The notes: generated by a model not told the origin, from the sequence alone. Positions 7,901 through 15,839 are shown, counted from the stretch's first letter. The stretch: DNA of 19,450 nucleotides from Stagnihabitans sp039932095 (GCA_039932095.1 JBDTQR010000071.1:1-19450); one strand, 5' to 3'. Numbers and translations are program-made.

Positions 7901-10226
7901 GACCACGCCGGCGCCTTGGGTCAACGTGATCGCCAACCCAGGCTTCGGCTTTCATGTCTCGGCCGAGGGCAGCGGCTTTACCTGGTCGGAAAACAGCCGC
8001 GAGAACCAGTTGACGCCTTGGTCGAATGACCCGGTCAGCGACCCGGCGGGCGAGGCGATCTATCTGCAGGATCTGGACAGCGGCCAGACCTGGACACCGA
8101 CCGCTCTGCCGATCCGCAACAAGGGCACTTATATCGCCCGCCACGGCTTTGGCTATTCCGCCTTTGACCATGAGGCCAATGGCATCCGGTCCCATATGGT
8201 GCAATTCGTGCCGCAGGATGACCCGGTCAAGATCACCCGGCTGACCTTGCACAACACCTCGGGCCGCAGCCGCAGGCTGTCGGTGACGGCCTATGCCGAA
8301 TGGGTGCTGGGGCCGTCGCGCGGGTCCTCGGTGATCACCGAGATCGATGCCGACACCGGGGCGATCTTTGCCCGCAATCCGCGCAGCATTGCCTTTCCGG
8401 GACGCGTGGCCTTTGCCGACCTTGGCGTCGAGGTGACCAGCCGCAGTTGTGACCGTGGCGAGATTCTGGGCCGCAGGGGGTCGCTGGCACGTCCGGCCCG
8501 GTTGTCCGGCCTGTCGGGCCGGTCGGGGCCGGGGCTCGACCCCTGTGCCGCCTTGCAGCGCCAGATCGTTCTGGCCCCCGGTGAACAGGCCGAGGTGGTC
8601 TTTCTGCTGGGCCAGGGCGGCTCTGCCGCAGCCGCTCGCGCGTTGATCGAGAAGATGCGCGCCAAGGATCTTGCGGAAGTTCTGGCCGAGGTCAAAGGCT
8701 GGTGGCACGACCTGTTGACCCAGATGCAGGTCAAGACCCCTGACCGGGCGATGGACATCATGCTGAATGGCTGGCTGCTGTATCAGACCCTCGCCTGCCG
8801 GATCTGGGCACGGTCGGGGTTCTATCAGGCGAGCGGCGCTTACGGCTTCCGCGATCAGTTGCAGGACAATATGGCACTGGCAGCCCTGCGGCCCGAAATG
8901 ACCCGCGCCCATCTGCTGCGCGCGGCGTCACGGCAGTTCCCGGAAGGGGATGTGCAGCATTGGTGGCTGCCGCATTCCGGGCAGGGCGTGCGGACCCGGA
9001 TTTCGGACGACCGGGTCTGGCTTGCATATTGCGTCGCGCATTACGTCGTGGTGTCCGGAGATCACGGCGTTCTGCAGGAGGTTCTGCCGTTCCTTGACGG
9101 TCCTGCGCTGCCCGCTGGCGAGGCGGATTCGTTCTATATCCCGGAAACCTCGGACCAGAGCGCCAGCCTGCTCGACCACTGTGTGCGCGGACTGGATCAG
9201 GCGATTGCGCTGACCGGAGCCAACGGCATGCCGCTGATCGGCACCGGCGACTGGAACGACGGGATGAACCGGGTCGGCGAAGGCGGCAAGGGCACGTCGG
9301 TCTGGCTTGGCTGGCTCTTGATCACCACGTTGCAGGCCATGGCCCCATTGATCGAGGCGCGCGATCCGGCCCGCGCCAAGACTTGGCGCCACCATGCCGA
9401 CAGCGTGCGGCAGGCGATCGAACGGGACGGCTGGGACGGTGCGTGGTATCGTCGCGGCACCTATGATGACGGCAGCCTGCTCGGCTCTGCCTCGTCCGAG
9501 GCGTGCCAGATCGATTCCATCGCACAGTCCTGGGCGGTGCTGTCCGGCGCCGCCCGGCCAGAGCGCGCGGTCGAGGCGATGCAATCGATGCGCGACCGGC
9601 TGATCTCACCGGGCATGGCGCTGCTGTTCACGCCGCCGTTCGACCGGGGCGACGCCGATCCCGGTTATATCAAGGGCTATCCCCCCGGCCTGCGCGAGAA
9701 TGGCGGCCAGTATAGCCATGCGGCGATCTGGGCGATTCTGGCCGAGACGCGGCTGGGCCACGGCGATGCAGCGGCGTCGCTGTTCGCCTCGCTGAACCCG
9801 ATCAACCATTCTCTGACCCAGGCCGACGCCCAGCGCTACAAGGTTGAGCCCTATGTCATCGCGGCCGATGTCTACCACGCGCCGCAGCACGAGGGGCGCG
9901 GTGGCTGGACATGGTACACCGGTTCGGCCGCCTGGATGCTGCGGGCCGGCGTCGAGGGGATTCTGGGCCTGCACCGCCGCGGCGCGGCGCTGCAGTTCGA
10001 CCCCTGCCTGCCCAAGGACTGGCCGCAGGTCGAATTGCTGCTGAGGCCGGGTGACGGGGCCTGCAAGGTTACCATCCTTAACCCCGGACGGCAGGGACAT
10101 GGCGTGACTGCGGCCCGGCTGAATGGTCAGGACCTGAACTGCACGTCGGGTCTGAGCATCCCGATAAGCCAGTTGACCGGCGATCTTGTGATCACCCTTG
10201 GCAAAACGGCAGAACCCGCCGGCTGA
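1977..10226 (+). CDS. ndvB: Cyclic beta-1,2-glucan synthase (NdvB/ChvB/Cgs)
   Basis: This 2749-aa inner-membrane enzyme makes cyclic beta-1,2-glucan from UDP-glucose for export to the periplasm; the family is usually about 2800-2870 aa. The N-terminal region carries the family segment DNFHIVEAQLRQIRDDLPPG. Two membrane helices span about 381-440. The GT84 domain follows, with LDADT (D593, D595), SHDLFEG (706-712) and the RxxRW-type motif at 739-743. Further membrane helices lie near 775-825 and 903-948. A glycoamylase-like domain spans roughly 970-1420 (EYG at 1299-1301, PWGISESSYNARD, HHQGM at 1406-1410). The C-terminus is a GH94 phosphorylase-like half that controls chain length: sandwich modules near 1480-1760 and 1970-2230, then a catalytic barrel with GFRDQLQD (D2293), GTGDWNDGMN from 2422 and HEGRGGWTWY from 2638. 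All expected domains are present. The start overlaps the 55-aa gene by ATGA. No ndvA/chvA exporter is adjacent. Confidence 0.96.
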   Translation: MTQRGTGLWSDTAPIRSEIFGPERLDHHAVSLATAQKVSVSPRRVANLQRRMRANGTVLLTAYRAAARAQEAGHPITPAAEWLLDNFHIVEAQLRQIRDDLPPGYYRHLPKLTDGFLAGYPRVMGLAWAYVAHTDSLLSGPQLLRFVQAYQTVQPLTTGELWAVAITLRIVLVENMRRLAVQIIEALGQRQAADALVDRVLADGRSVHAVLASLEDVDLPDLMAAQIAKRLRGMDPSETPLATWLAARLQAKGQTVDSVVAHAQDRQGASNVTMRNVVTSMRRMAEMDWAEFFEAASLVEARLRQVPGYDAMDFATRNDYRSAIEELARGSSHSEAEVTETALAEAAAQDPGHVLIGAGRGGLEQALGFSPSLRQRFNRLRLGLTGYLLAIALASVLFLALALWATGQHGLAYGLTGGFIAVEAGIALVQLVLGRLVVPKRLPGLALKEAIPAEFRTLVAVPVLLTGEADLAEMLRRLEVHHLSSIGGAVHYALLSDGPDADTEDTPEDLVLISAAQAGIASLNAAYPNETGDRFLLLHRQRRWNPAEGVWMGWERKRGKLEELNQLLRGATDTSFLPGSTVPDGVRFVLTLDADTRLPRDTLRALIGKMAHPLNSPVLDEGMQRVTAGYGILQPQVTPAMPVGDEGSAYQRITASPGGLEPYAAARSDIYQDLFREGSFTGKGIYDVDAFSAALAGRVPENTLLSHDLFEGAFARAGLASDVQVIEDFPTRYDVDARRQHRWVRGDWQMLPWIVGVRPTKGGLSALNRWKMLDNLRRSLLAPVMLMSLALGWALPLAEALEWTMAVLVLLAVPALIGLPLAILPGRAGITSRSHIQALAGDAGTALARVGLSITLLADTAALRLDAVARSLIRLQTGRHLLEWLTASQSAGAGLPGLPRYYRLGGAGVALGVVLCAAITLLNPAVWPLTLTFAALWLVAPGVVWHLSRQRPDHAKPALTEAEVNQLRLIARRTWRYFETFVTEDNNFLPPDNFQEIPHPVLARRTSPTNVGMYLLSVTAAVDMGWIGQAEAVTRLEQTMATMQKMPRFRGHLYNWHDTTDLSVMSPAYVSTVDSGNLAGHLIAVARACLRWQHPPVTDLRGLHDALALANQALAKAPNDRVAALLAEVAAHPDRADAAAEMAREVSGADSELAFWTGAVAACHHSQLADPAPRARVTAVADLARRLAMEMDFAFLLQPEKQLLSIGFQVENNTLDSNCYDLLASESQLTSLFAIAKGDVPTRHWFQLGRSATPLGAGSALISWSGSMFEYLMPALVLQSPEGSLLVETNRRVVARQEEYGHALGLPWGISESSYNARDLAMTYQYSNFGVPGLGLKRGLGENRVIAPYATGLAAMVDPLAALLNYEALRKLGAEGRYGFYEALDFTASRRPEGTDHAIVQSFMAHHQGMTIAALTNVVLDAPLRRDFHADPIIQAVDALLQERVPRDVSLAPPRAREVRTGADVQSSPDVLRHFEHPAETVPTAHLLSNGRYGLVLTPGGAGYSRWGDLAVTRWRADPTQAREGSFIFLRDVQSGGFWSATLRPAGEDAQRHSAIFSGHHAVFNHQRRLLTTRTEVVVSTEDDAEARRITLTNTGRHPREIDVTSYAELVLAPQAADQAHPVFSKMFVVTDYMPELGVLIATRRKRSPSDPDVWAAHIAVVEGIETAPLQYETDRARFVGRGATLSEGRMEATLSGTTGTVLDPIFALRRRVRIPGGERARVTFWTMVAPSPAALLDMVERHSDTSAFGRAMTLSWTQGKVQLRHLGLTPARATEFQRLAGMVIRNDARLRARPAQVLAGAGPQSDLWAMSISGDLPIVLFTISETEDIGRLQEVLAAVEYWRTKSLAVDLVILNDRSSSYVQDLQNAVDQAARKASPAGPGKGGSVHFLRTDLTTPEARRALLAAAAVVLVASRGSIGAQLDQLAPVEPLPETVWPPALIPTQVPLPVLEFFNGTGGFADDGREYVTVLRDGQTTPAPWVNVIANPGFGFHVSAEGSGFTWSENSRENQLTPWSNDPVSDPAGEAIYLQDLDSGQTWTPTALPIRNKGTYIARHGFGYSAFDHEANGIRSHMVQFVPQDDPVKITRLTLHNTSGRSRRLSVTAYAEWVLGPSRGSSVITEIDADTGAIFARNPRSIAFPGRVAFADLGVEVTSRSCDRGEILGRRGSLARPARLSGLSGRSGPGLDPCAALQRQIVLAPGEQAEVVFLLGQGGSAAAARALIEKMRAKDLAEVLAEVKGWWHDLLTQMQVKTPDRAMDIMLNGWLLYQTLACRIWARSGFYQASGAYGFRDQLQDNMALAALRPEMTRAHLLRAASRQFPEGDVQHWWLPHSGQGVRTRISDDRVWLAYCVAHYVVVSGDHGVLQEVLPFLDGPALPAGEADSFYIPETSDQSASLLDHCVRGLDQAIALTGANGMPLIGTGDWNDGMNRVGEGGKGTSVWLGWLLITTLQAMAPLIEARDPARAKTWRHHADSVRQAIERDGWDGAWYRRGTYDDGSLLGSASSEACQIDSIAQSWAVLSGAARPERAVEAMQSMRDRLISPGMALLFTPPFDRGDADPGYIKGYPPGLRENGGQYSHAAIWAILAETRLGHGDAAASLFASLNPINHSLTQADAQRYKVEPYVIAADVYHAPQHEGRGGWTWYTGSAAWMLRAGVEGILGLHRRGAALQFDPCLPKDWPQVELLLRPGDGACKVTILNPGRQGHGVTAARLNGQDLNCTSGLSIPISQLTGDLVITLGKTAEPAG

Positions 10227-10232
10227 CGTGGA

Positions 10233-10255
10233 ATGGGCCGCTCCGGGCGGCCCAT
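10233..10255. terminator. Bidirectional hairpin between convergent genes
   Basis: ATGGGCCGC (10233-10241) and GCGGCCCAT (10247-10255) form a perfect 9-bp stem with a 5-base loop (TCCGG). It fills the 35-base gap between the stop of the glucan synthase (10226) and the stop of the convergent aldehyde dehydrogenase gene (10262). There is no T run on either strand, so it is a weak canonical terminator. The placement and perfect pairing favour a shared terminator or 3'-end stabiliser. Confidence 0.65.
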
Positions 10256-10261
10256 CCCGGA

Positions 10262-11707
10262 TCAGAACGGATAATGCTGGTTCGGGTCCTCGATGGTGAT
10301 CCAGCGCAGGTCGCAGAATTCGGCAATCGCCGCCTTGCCGCCGAACCGGCCATGGCCCGAAGCCTTGACCCCACCGAACGGCATCTGCGCCTCGTCCGAC
10401 ACGGTCGGGCCGTTGATGTGGCAGATGCCGCTTTCGATGCGGTTGGCGACGGCCATCGCACGCTGGATGTCGCGGCCGAACACCGCCGCCGACAGACCGT
10501 ATTCCGTGTCATTGGCGACCCTGATCGCCTCTTCCTCACCCTTGACCCGGATGATCGGCTTGACCGGACCGAAGCTCTCCTCCGTGTAAATCCGCATGTC
10601 CGGCGTCACATGGTCGATTACCGTGGCGGTCACCACCGCCCCGTCCCGCGTGCCGCCAGCCAGCACCTTGCCACCCTTGGCCAAGGCATCGGCAATCAGC
10701 GCGTCCATCTTCTCACCCGCGCCGGGGGTGCACAGCCCGCCCAGCACGACATGTCCGCGCGGGTTGCCCGCCGGCAGCTTTGCCGCCCGGGCGGCGAATT
10801 TGGCGGCGAATTCGTCGGCAATGCTGTCATCGAGGATGATCCGCTCGGTCGACATGCAGATCTGGCCCTGGTTCATGAAGCAGCCAAACACCGCCGCATT
10901 GACCGCCGCGTCGACATCGGCATCGTCGAGAACCAGCAGCGGTGCCTTGCCGCCCAGTTCCAGCAGCGCGGGCTTCAACGCCTCGCCTGCCAGCCGCCCG
11001 ATGACCCGGCCGACCTTGGTGGAGCCCGTGAAGTTCACGTGCCGCACGGCAGGCGCAGTGATCAGCGCTTCGACCACCGCCGCCGCCTCTTCCGGCGCGT
11101 TGGAGATCACGTTGACCACGCCGGCCGGCAGCCCGGCCTCGACAAAACACTGACCGATCAGCCGGTGGGTCGCCGGGCAGAGTTCCGACGATTTCAGCAC
11201 CAGGGTATTGCCGCAGGCCAAGGGCATCGCCACGGCCCTTGTGCCAAGGATGACCGGGGCGTTCCACGGCGCAATCCCCAGACAGACACCGCGCGGCTTC
11301 ATCACGCCCATCGCCAGAGTGCCCGGTTTGTTCGAGGGAATGATCTCGCCGCCGACCTGCGTGACCATCGCCGCCGCCTCGCGGATCATGTTGGCGGCCA
11401 GCATGACGTTGAAGCCGATCCACGGCCCGGTAGCACCGGTTTCCGCCACCCCCGCCGCGATGAAATCGGGCGTCTTTGCATCCATGATATCGGCCGCCTT
11501 GTTCAAAAGCTTGCGCCGCTCGGCTGGCCCCATCGCAGCCCAGGCCGGGAAGGCCGCCGCTGCCGCCGCCACTGCCTTCAACGCATCCGCGACCGAGGCG
11601 GCGGCGGCAACTGTCGCCACCTCGCCGGTCACCGGATCATTCCGGGTAAAGCTGCGATCGTTTGCAGCCGAAACCGCCTCACCACCGATCAGAAATTGCA
11701 GTGTCAT
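10262..11707 (-). CDS. NAD(P)-dependent aldehyde dehydrogenase, salicylaldehyde/vanillin dehydrogenase-like
   Basis: This 481-aa aldehyde dehydrogenase superfamily enzyme oxidises an aldehyde to its carboxylic acid in the cytoplasm. The catalytic set is complete: Asn149 in APWNAPV, Lys172 in LVLKSSE, Glu250 in LELGGK and the nucleophile Cys284 in NQGQICMST. The cofactor-binding FTGSTKVG lies at 226-233, and the C-terminal MPFGGVKASGHGRFGG is present. The sequence is closest in feel to the NahF/vanillin dehydrogenase branch acting on aromatic aldehydes, an inference from motifs and operon context. It is the last gene of the operon, 12 bases after the SDR gene, with a strong AAGGAGAGAAGAG ribosome binding site. 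It is a paralogue of the aldehyde dehydrogenase at the head of the same operon. Exact substrate unknown. Confidence 0.92.
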   Translation of the reverse strand: MTLQFLIGGEAVSAANDRSFTRNDPVTGEVATVAAAASVADALKAVAAAAAAFPAWAAMGPAERRKLLNKAADIMDAKTPDFIAAGVAETGATGPWIGFNVMLAANMIREAAAMVTQVGGEIIPSNKPGTLAMGVMKPRGVCLGIAPWNAPVILGTRAVAMPLACGNTLVLKSSELCPATHRLIGQCFVEAGLPAGVVNVISNAPEEAAAVVEALITAPAVRHVNFTGSTKVGRVIGRLAGEALKPALLELGGKAPLLVLDDADVDAAVNAAVFGCFMNQGQICMSTERIILDDSIADEFAAKFAARAAKLPAGNPRGHVVLGGLCTPGAGEKMDALIADALAKGGKVLAGGTRDGAVVTATVIDHVTPDMRIYTEESFGPVKPIIRVKGEEEAIRVANDTEYGLSAAVFGRDIQRAMAVANRIESGICHINGPTVSDEAQMPFGGVKASGHGRFGGKAAIAEFCDLRWITIEDPNQHYPF

Positions 11708-11719
11708 CTCTTCTCTCCT

Positions 11720-12505
11720 TTAAAAACCCATGATTTCGGCGGTAATCGAGGCTTCCAGCCCACCATCCACCGCGATATTCGCCCCGTTGATCCAGCGAGC
11801 CGCATCCGAGCACAGGAACAGCACCACCGGCGCCACATCCGCCGCCGTGCCGGCCCGGCCTACCCGCGCAATGTCGCTATCGACCCGGGCGTCGCCCAGC
11901 ACCGCGCGGAACTGGGTCAGGATCGGCGTTTCCACCGGCCCCGGCGACACCGCATTGACCCGGACGCCGCGCGATTTGAACTGCGCCTGATGGGCGGCCA
12001 TCATGGTCCAGACCAAGAGGATCTCTTTGGACACCGGATAGCCCGCTTCGTTCGGAATGCCAAATTCCGCGACCACCGCTGCCGGGTCGGGAAACCCCTG
12101 CGTCCCGGCCACGCCCTTGGCCCGGTCAGGATTGGTCCGCCAGCCATAGCCCGCAATCGAGGCGGCGTTGACGATGGAACCGCCCTCGCGCAGTTTGGGT
12201 GCCATGGCCTCCGACAAGGCGCGCAGGCCGAAGAAATTCACAGCCAAGGTGTGCGCGGCTCCGGTCTGCCCCGACACACCGGCCACGTTGCACAGCGCGT
12301 CCAATCGGCCGGGCAGCGCCTTGGCGATCGCCTCCACCCCTTCGGGCGACCCAAGATCGCCGTCCAGAAACTGGCCAAACACCTGCGGTGGCTTCACCCG
12401 GTCAATCCCGATGACCGCGGCCCCGAGTTGGCCCGCAAGTTCGGCAGTGCGCCGCCCGATGCCGCTAGAAACGCCGGTCACAACGATGGTCTTGCCGTAA
12501 AGCAT
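11720..12505 (-). CDS. SDR family alcohol dehydrogenase, coniferyl-alcohol dehydrogenase-like
   Basis: This 261-aa classical short-chain dehydrogenase/reductase interconverts an alcohol and its aldehyde or ketone. The TGVSSGIG nucleotide motif is at 10-17 and Asp35 ends the second strand (GIDR), which favours NAD. The catalytic residues are Ser116 and the YPVSK motif (Tyr156, Lys160), with Asn90 in AVNFFGL. The long insertion between the catalytic Ser and Tyr (about 120-155), together with DALCNVAGVSG, FLCSDAARWINGANI and VDGGL, resembles proteins annotated as coniferyl-alcohol dehydrogenase (CalA-like). A terpene or steroid alcohol cannot be excluded. It sits between livM (9-base gap, with the stop codon bordering the GAGGAGGG ribosome binding site) and an aldehyde dehydrogenase. 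This fits consecutive alcohol-to-aldehyde-to-acid steps. Confidence 0.88.
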   Translation of the reverse strand: MLYGKTIVVTGVSSGIGRRTAELAGQLGAAVIGIDRVKPPQVFGQFLDGDLGSPEGVEAIAKALPGRLDALCNVAGVSGQTGAAHTLAVNFFGLRALSEAMAPKLREGGSIVNAASIAGYGWRTNPDRAKGVAGTQGFPDPAAVVAEFGIPNEAGYPVSKEILLVWTMMAAHQAQFKSRGVRVNAVSPGPVETPILTQFRAVLGDARVDSDIARVGRAGTAADVAPVVLFLCSDAARWINGANIAVDGGLEASITAEIMGF

Positions 12506-12514
12506 GGTCCCTCC

Positions 12515-13507
12515 TCAGGTTTCAGTGTTGGTGGCGCGGTAGCCCAGCGGCAGCAGTTGCACCCCGGTCCTTGCAGCAATCGCTCCCCAAAGCCCGCGCG
12601 GGAAATACAGGGAAAACACGATGGCGGTGGCGCCGAGGCCGATCAGATACCAGACACCGGTAGCGGCAAAGAACGTCTCCACGCCAAAGAACAGCACCGC
12701 GCCAAGGATCGCGCCCTCAAACCGGCCAATGCCGCCGACCAGCACCATGAAGATCATGTAGGCGGTCCACTGGACGCTGAAATAGCTTTTCGGCTGAAAG
12801 CTGACCGCCTGCGCCAGCCACAAGGCCCCCGCCATTGCGATGCCGAACGCCGCCAGCACGAAAAGCAGCCGCTTGGTCCGCTCAGGCCGCACCCCCAGCG
12901 AGGTCGCCGCCTCGTCACTGTCGCGGATCGCCTGAATGGCCAGCCCCTCCCGCGACCGCAGCAGCGCAAACAGCGCGCCAAGCAGCAGGGTCATCGCGGC
13001 CAGCGCGCCCCAGTAGATCAGGTTCCGGCGCAGATCGGCACTGTAGGCATTCAGCGAGATCAGCGACGACCCGGTCTCACCCTGGATCATCGGGTCCAGC
13101 TTCACCGCCAACTGCCCGATCGATGCCAGTACCCACATCCCGATGCTGAACTCACCGCCCTTCAGCCGCAACATGAACAGCGAGATCGGCCAGGCCAGCA
13201 CCCCCACCGCAAGGGACCCCAGGATCATCGCCAGGAATGGGTCGACCCCGGCAAAGGCGATGCGGATGGTGGCATAGGCACCAAGGCCGAAGAACAGTTG
13301 CTGGCCGATGGACACCAGCCCGCAATAGCCCGCGAGCGCATTCCACATCGCGGCAAGGATCACATAGATGAACAGGGCCGTCATCCGGTCGACAAACCCC
13401 GGCCCCATCAGCCCCGGTGCCGCCACCAGTGCCAGAACCAGCAGCCCGGCCCCGCCGGCGCCGAGCCTTGATTGTGCAGTCCATCGTTCGATCTGCTGCA
13501 TCGTCAT
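12515..13507 (-). CDS. livM: Branched-chain amino acid-type (HAAT) ABC transporter permease LivM
   Basis: This 330-aa polytopic inner-membrane permease is of the LivM type, one of the two membrane subunits of HAAT-family importers. Family features are the N-terminal hydrophobic helices, the conserved stretch NALAGYCGLVSIGQQLFFGLGAY, the cytoplasmic coupling region REGLAIQAIRDSDEAATSLGV, and the C-terminal MIFMVLVGGIGRFEGAILGA. The start ATG (13507) overlaps the livH stop as ATGA. The name refers to family; the linked oxidation genes suggest that the transported compound is not an amino acid. HAAT systems are known to import aromatic acids and other small organics in alphaproteobacteria. Confidence 0.92.
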   Translation of the reverse strand: MTMQQIERWTAQSRLGAGGAGLLVLALVAAPGLMGPGFVDRMTALFIYVILAAMWNALAGYCGLVSIGQQLFFGLGAYATIRIAFAGVDPFLAMILGSLAVGVLAWPISLFMLRLKGGEFSIGMWVLASIGQLAVKLDPMIQGETGSSLISLNAYSADLRRNLIYWGALAAMTLLLGALFALLRSREGLAIQAIRDSDEAATSLGVRPERTKRLLFVLAAFGIAMAGALWLAQAVSFQPKSYFSVQWTAYMIFMVLVGGIGRFEGAILGAVLFFGVETFFAATGVWYLIGLGATAIVFSLYFPRGLWGAIAARTGVQLLPLGYRATNTET

Positions 13508-14397
13508 GCCCCCATCACTGCATGGCGGAACCGGGCCGACAGGTTTCCCGACCCAAGCGCCAGCCGGACAAACAACACGGCCAGAGCCGCCACATGACCG
13601 CCGAGCAGAAAGGCCTGCGGATGCACCATGGCGGCCGCGGTCTGGGCAAAAGCCAGCACCATCGCCCCGACAAACACCCCCCAGAGCGAGCGTCCGCCGC
13701 CGATGATCGTCGCCTCGAACGCGAACAGCAGCTGCGGCCCGCCAGCATAGGCGTCAAACACCGTGCGAAAACCCAGCGCCACGCCTGCCATAGCCACCAT
13801 CATCATCGCAATCGCCGCCGCAATCGCCGCAGATTGCCTGGCATCGACGCCAACCAGCCCCGCCGTTACCGGGTCCATCGCGGTCGCCCTGATCCGCCGC
13901 CCAAGCGCGGTGCGGGTCAGCATCAGGTGCAAGCCACCCAACACCAGTATTGCCGCCAGCAGGATCCACACCGGAAGCTTGCCCACAAAAAGGCCGCCGG
14001 GCAGCGCATAGGCGGCAAAGGCGAGGTCGCCCAGAAACTGCGACAGGCCTTTGGCATTGGCGCCGAAAATCTGGAACATCACATTGTCGAGCACAATGGC
14101 GAGGCCAAAGGTTGAAAGGATCGGCAGCAACTCGCCGCCTCGTGCCGCCCGCTCCAACAGCAGGCGCTGCAAGGCCCAGCCCACCGCCGCCGCCACCGGC
14201 AGCACCATCAGCAGGCCGAGAAACGGGTTGATCCCGAAGCGGAACGCCAGCGTGTAGACCGCGTAGGCAAAGGCAATCGACAGGCTGCCATGGGCAAGGT
14301 TGATCACCCGCATCACCTGCAGCATGAAGGTCAGCCCCGCCGCCGTCAGCGCGTAATAGCCGCCGAGCAGGATGGCCTGCAAGATCTGTCCCGTCAT
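13504..14397 (-). CDS. livH: Branched-chain amino acid-type (HAAT) ABC transporter permease LivH
   Basis: This 297-aa polytopic permease of the LivH type pairs with LivM. It begins with the classic family opening (LLGGYYALTAAGLTFMLQVM, then RVINLAHGS). It contains the ILSTFGLAIVLDN segment, the cytoplasmic loop TALGRRIRATAMDPVTAGLVGVD, and the C-terminal IIGGGRSLWGVFVGA. The gene overlaps livF upstream and livM downstream, each by ATGA, so the membrane subunits are translated in a coupled manner. The C-terminal tail after the last helix (NLSARFRHAVMGA) is unlike the usual RPQGLFG ending, a minor lineage difference. Confidence 0.92.
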   Translation of the reverse strand: MTGQILQAILLGGYYALTAAGLTFMLQVMRVINLAHGSLSIAFAYAVYTLAFRFGINPFLGLLMVLPVAAAVGWALQRLLLERAARGGELLPILSTFGLAIVLDNVMFQIFGANAKGLSQFLGDLAFAAYALPGGLFVGKLPVWILLAAILVLGGLHLMLTRTALGRRIRATAMDPVTAGLVGVDARQSAAIAAAIAMMMVAMAGVALGFRTVFDAYAGGPQLLFAFEATIIGGGRSLWGVFVGAMVLAFAQTAAAMVHPQAFLLGGHVAALAVLFVRLALGSGNLSARFRHAVMGA

Positions 14398-15107
14398 GCC
14401 CGCACCTTTCCCAGTCCGAAATAGGCCGCCGTGATCTCGTCGCGGCTGGCCTCTGCCATCGGCTTGTCCAGCACGATCTCGCCCTCCAGCATGCAGACCG
14501 CCCGCGTCGCCACCTGCATCGCCCGCGCCAGCGCCTGTTCCACCAGCACAATCGTCGCCCCTGACCGCATCAGCCCGTCCAGCGAGGCATAGACCTGATC
14601 CACCACCAGCGGCGACAACCCCAGACTGACCTCATCGAGGATCAGCACTTCGGGGTTCGACATCAGTGCCCGGCCAATCGCTGTGGCCTGCTGCTCTCCA
14701 CCCGACAGATGACCACAGCGTTCATGGCGCAACCGCGCCAGATTGGGAAAGGTCGCAAAGACCCTGTCGATATTCCAGTCACCCTGCCGACCCACCGTCG
14801 CGCCGAGCGCCAGATTTTCCGCCACCGTCATGTCGCCAAAGAGCTTGCGCCCCTCTGGCACCAGCGCCAGACCTGCCGCCACCCGCATCTGTGCCGGTAG
14901 CCGGGTGACATCGCGCCCCGCCAGCGTCACCCGACCACCAGCCACCGGCACCGCGCCCGCCACAGCACGCAAGAGCGTGGTCTTGCCCGCACCATTGGCC
15001 CCGATCAACGCCACCACTTCGCCCTTGGTGATCGCCAGCGACACACCGCGCACCGCCCTGAACTGGCCATAACGCACGTCGAGGTTTTCAAGGCTGAGAA
15101 GGCTCAT
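14394..15107 (-). CDS. livF: HAAT ABC transporter ATP-binding protein LivF
   Basis: This 237-aa cytoplasmic ATPase subunit has Walker A GANGAGKTT (36-44), ABC signature LSGGEQQ (134-140) and Walker B LILDE (155-159), followed by the SLGLSP D-loop typical of LivF. The family segment GLALVPEGRKLFGDMTVAENL lies at about 79-99. The ATG at 15107 is preferred over an in-frame GTG one codon upstream, because the GGAGG ribosome binding site lies six bases before the ATG. The start then overlaps the livG stop as TGATG. It works as a heterodimer with LivG. Confidence 0.93.
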   Translation of the reverse strand: MSLLSLENLDVRYGQFRAVRGVSLAITKGEVVALIGANGAGKTTLLRAVAGAVPVAGGRVTLAGRDVTRLPAQMRVAAGLALVPEGRKLFGDMTVAENLALGATVGRQGDWNIDRVFATFPNLARLRHERCGHLSGGEQQATAIGRALMSNPEVLILDEVSLGLSPLVVDQVYASLDGLMRSGATIVLVEQALARAMQVATRAVCMLEGEIVLDKPMAEASRDEITAAYFGLGKVRA

Positions 15108-15832
15108 CACACGCCTCCCATATAGGCGTGCACCACATCGGGATGCGCCATCACCGCCGCAGGATCGCCATCCGCGATGATCCGTCCGGCATCCATGCAG
15201 ATCAGCCGCTCGACGACCTGCATCAGGATGTGGACGATGTGTTCGATCCAGACGATCCCGATGCCCTTGGCGCGCAAACCCCTGATCATCGCCACAAGGT
15301 CTTCCGCCTCCGCATCGGTCAGGCCGCCGCCGATCTCATCCAGCAGCAGAATCCTGGGCCGGGTCGCCAAGGCCCGGGCGAGTTCCAGCCGCTTGCGGTC
15401 CAGCAGGCCCAGACTCTCCGCCGGGCGGTTGGCAAGCGACCGCATCCCCGCTGTCTCCACCGCCTCCAATGCCAGCGCGTAGCCCGCCTCTCCCTTGGCC
15501 CGGCCGGCGTGCGTGGCACCCACCAGCACATTCTCCAGCACCGTCAGCCCCAGAAACGGCTTCGGGATCTGATGCGTCCGCATCACGCCCAAACCCGCCC
15601 GCTCCGCCGCCCCAAGCCCGGTGATTTCGCGCCCATCCATTTCGATCCGGCCCGCCGTAGGCGCCAGCGCCCCCGACAGCACCGCCATCAGCGTCGATTT
15701 TCCCGCGCCATTCGGCCCGACAATACCCACCGCCGCGTCCGAAGTGACAGCGAAATCAATCCCTTCCAGCACCGTCAGTGCGCCAAATCGCTTGCCGATG
15801 CCGACAGCCTTCAAGATGGAGGTCATGGTCAT
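15107..15832 (-). CDS. livG: HAAT ABC transporter ATP-binding protein LivG
   Basis: This 241-aa cytoplasmic ATPase subunit carries Walker A GPNGAGKS (39-46), a Q-loop region around THQIPKPF (86-93), Walker B ILLLDE (161-166) and the switch His198 in WIEHIVH. The ABC signature is divergent: where LSGGQ is expected it reads SLGLLDRKRLELARAL (from about residue 140). The flanking helix is nevertheless intact, as in some other aromatic-type HAAT ATPases. The ATG at 15832 is chosen because GGAACG lies just upstream; a TTG at 15841 falls next to the T run of the preceding hairpin, and a second ATG at 15826 is possible. The ribosome binding site lies close to that hairpin, so the stem may affect its translation. 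Confidence 0.92.
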   Translation of the reverse strand: MTMTSILKAVGIGKRFGALTVLEGIDFAVTSDAAVGIVGPNGAGKSTLMAVLSGALAPTAGRIEMDGREITGLGAAERAGLGVMRTHQIPKPFLGLTVLENVLVGATHAGRAKGEAGYALALEAVETAGMRSLANRPAESLGLLDRKRLELARALATRPRILLLDEIGGGLTDAEAEDLVAMIRGLRAKGIGIVWIEHIVHILMQVVERLICMDAGRIIADGDPAAVMAHPDVVHAYMGGV

Positions 15833-15839
15833 ACGTTCC

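Noticed and set aside
10274..13471. Long open frame on the plus strand (1065 codons) antisense to the dehydrogenase/SDR/livM genes
   Set aside because: Its translation is rich in Arg, His, Gln and Pro with no domain, and it lies opposite well-supported genes; it is a shadow frame typical of high-GC DNA.
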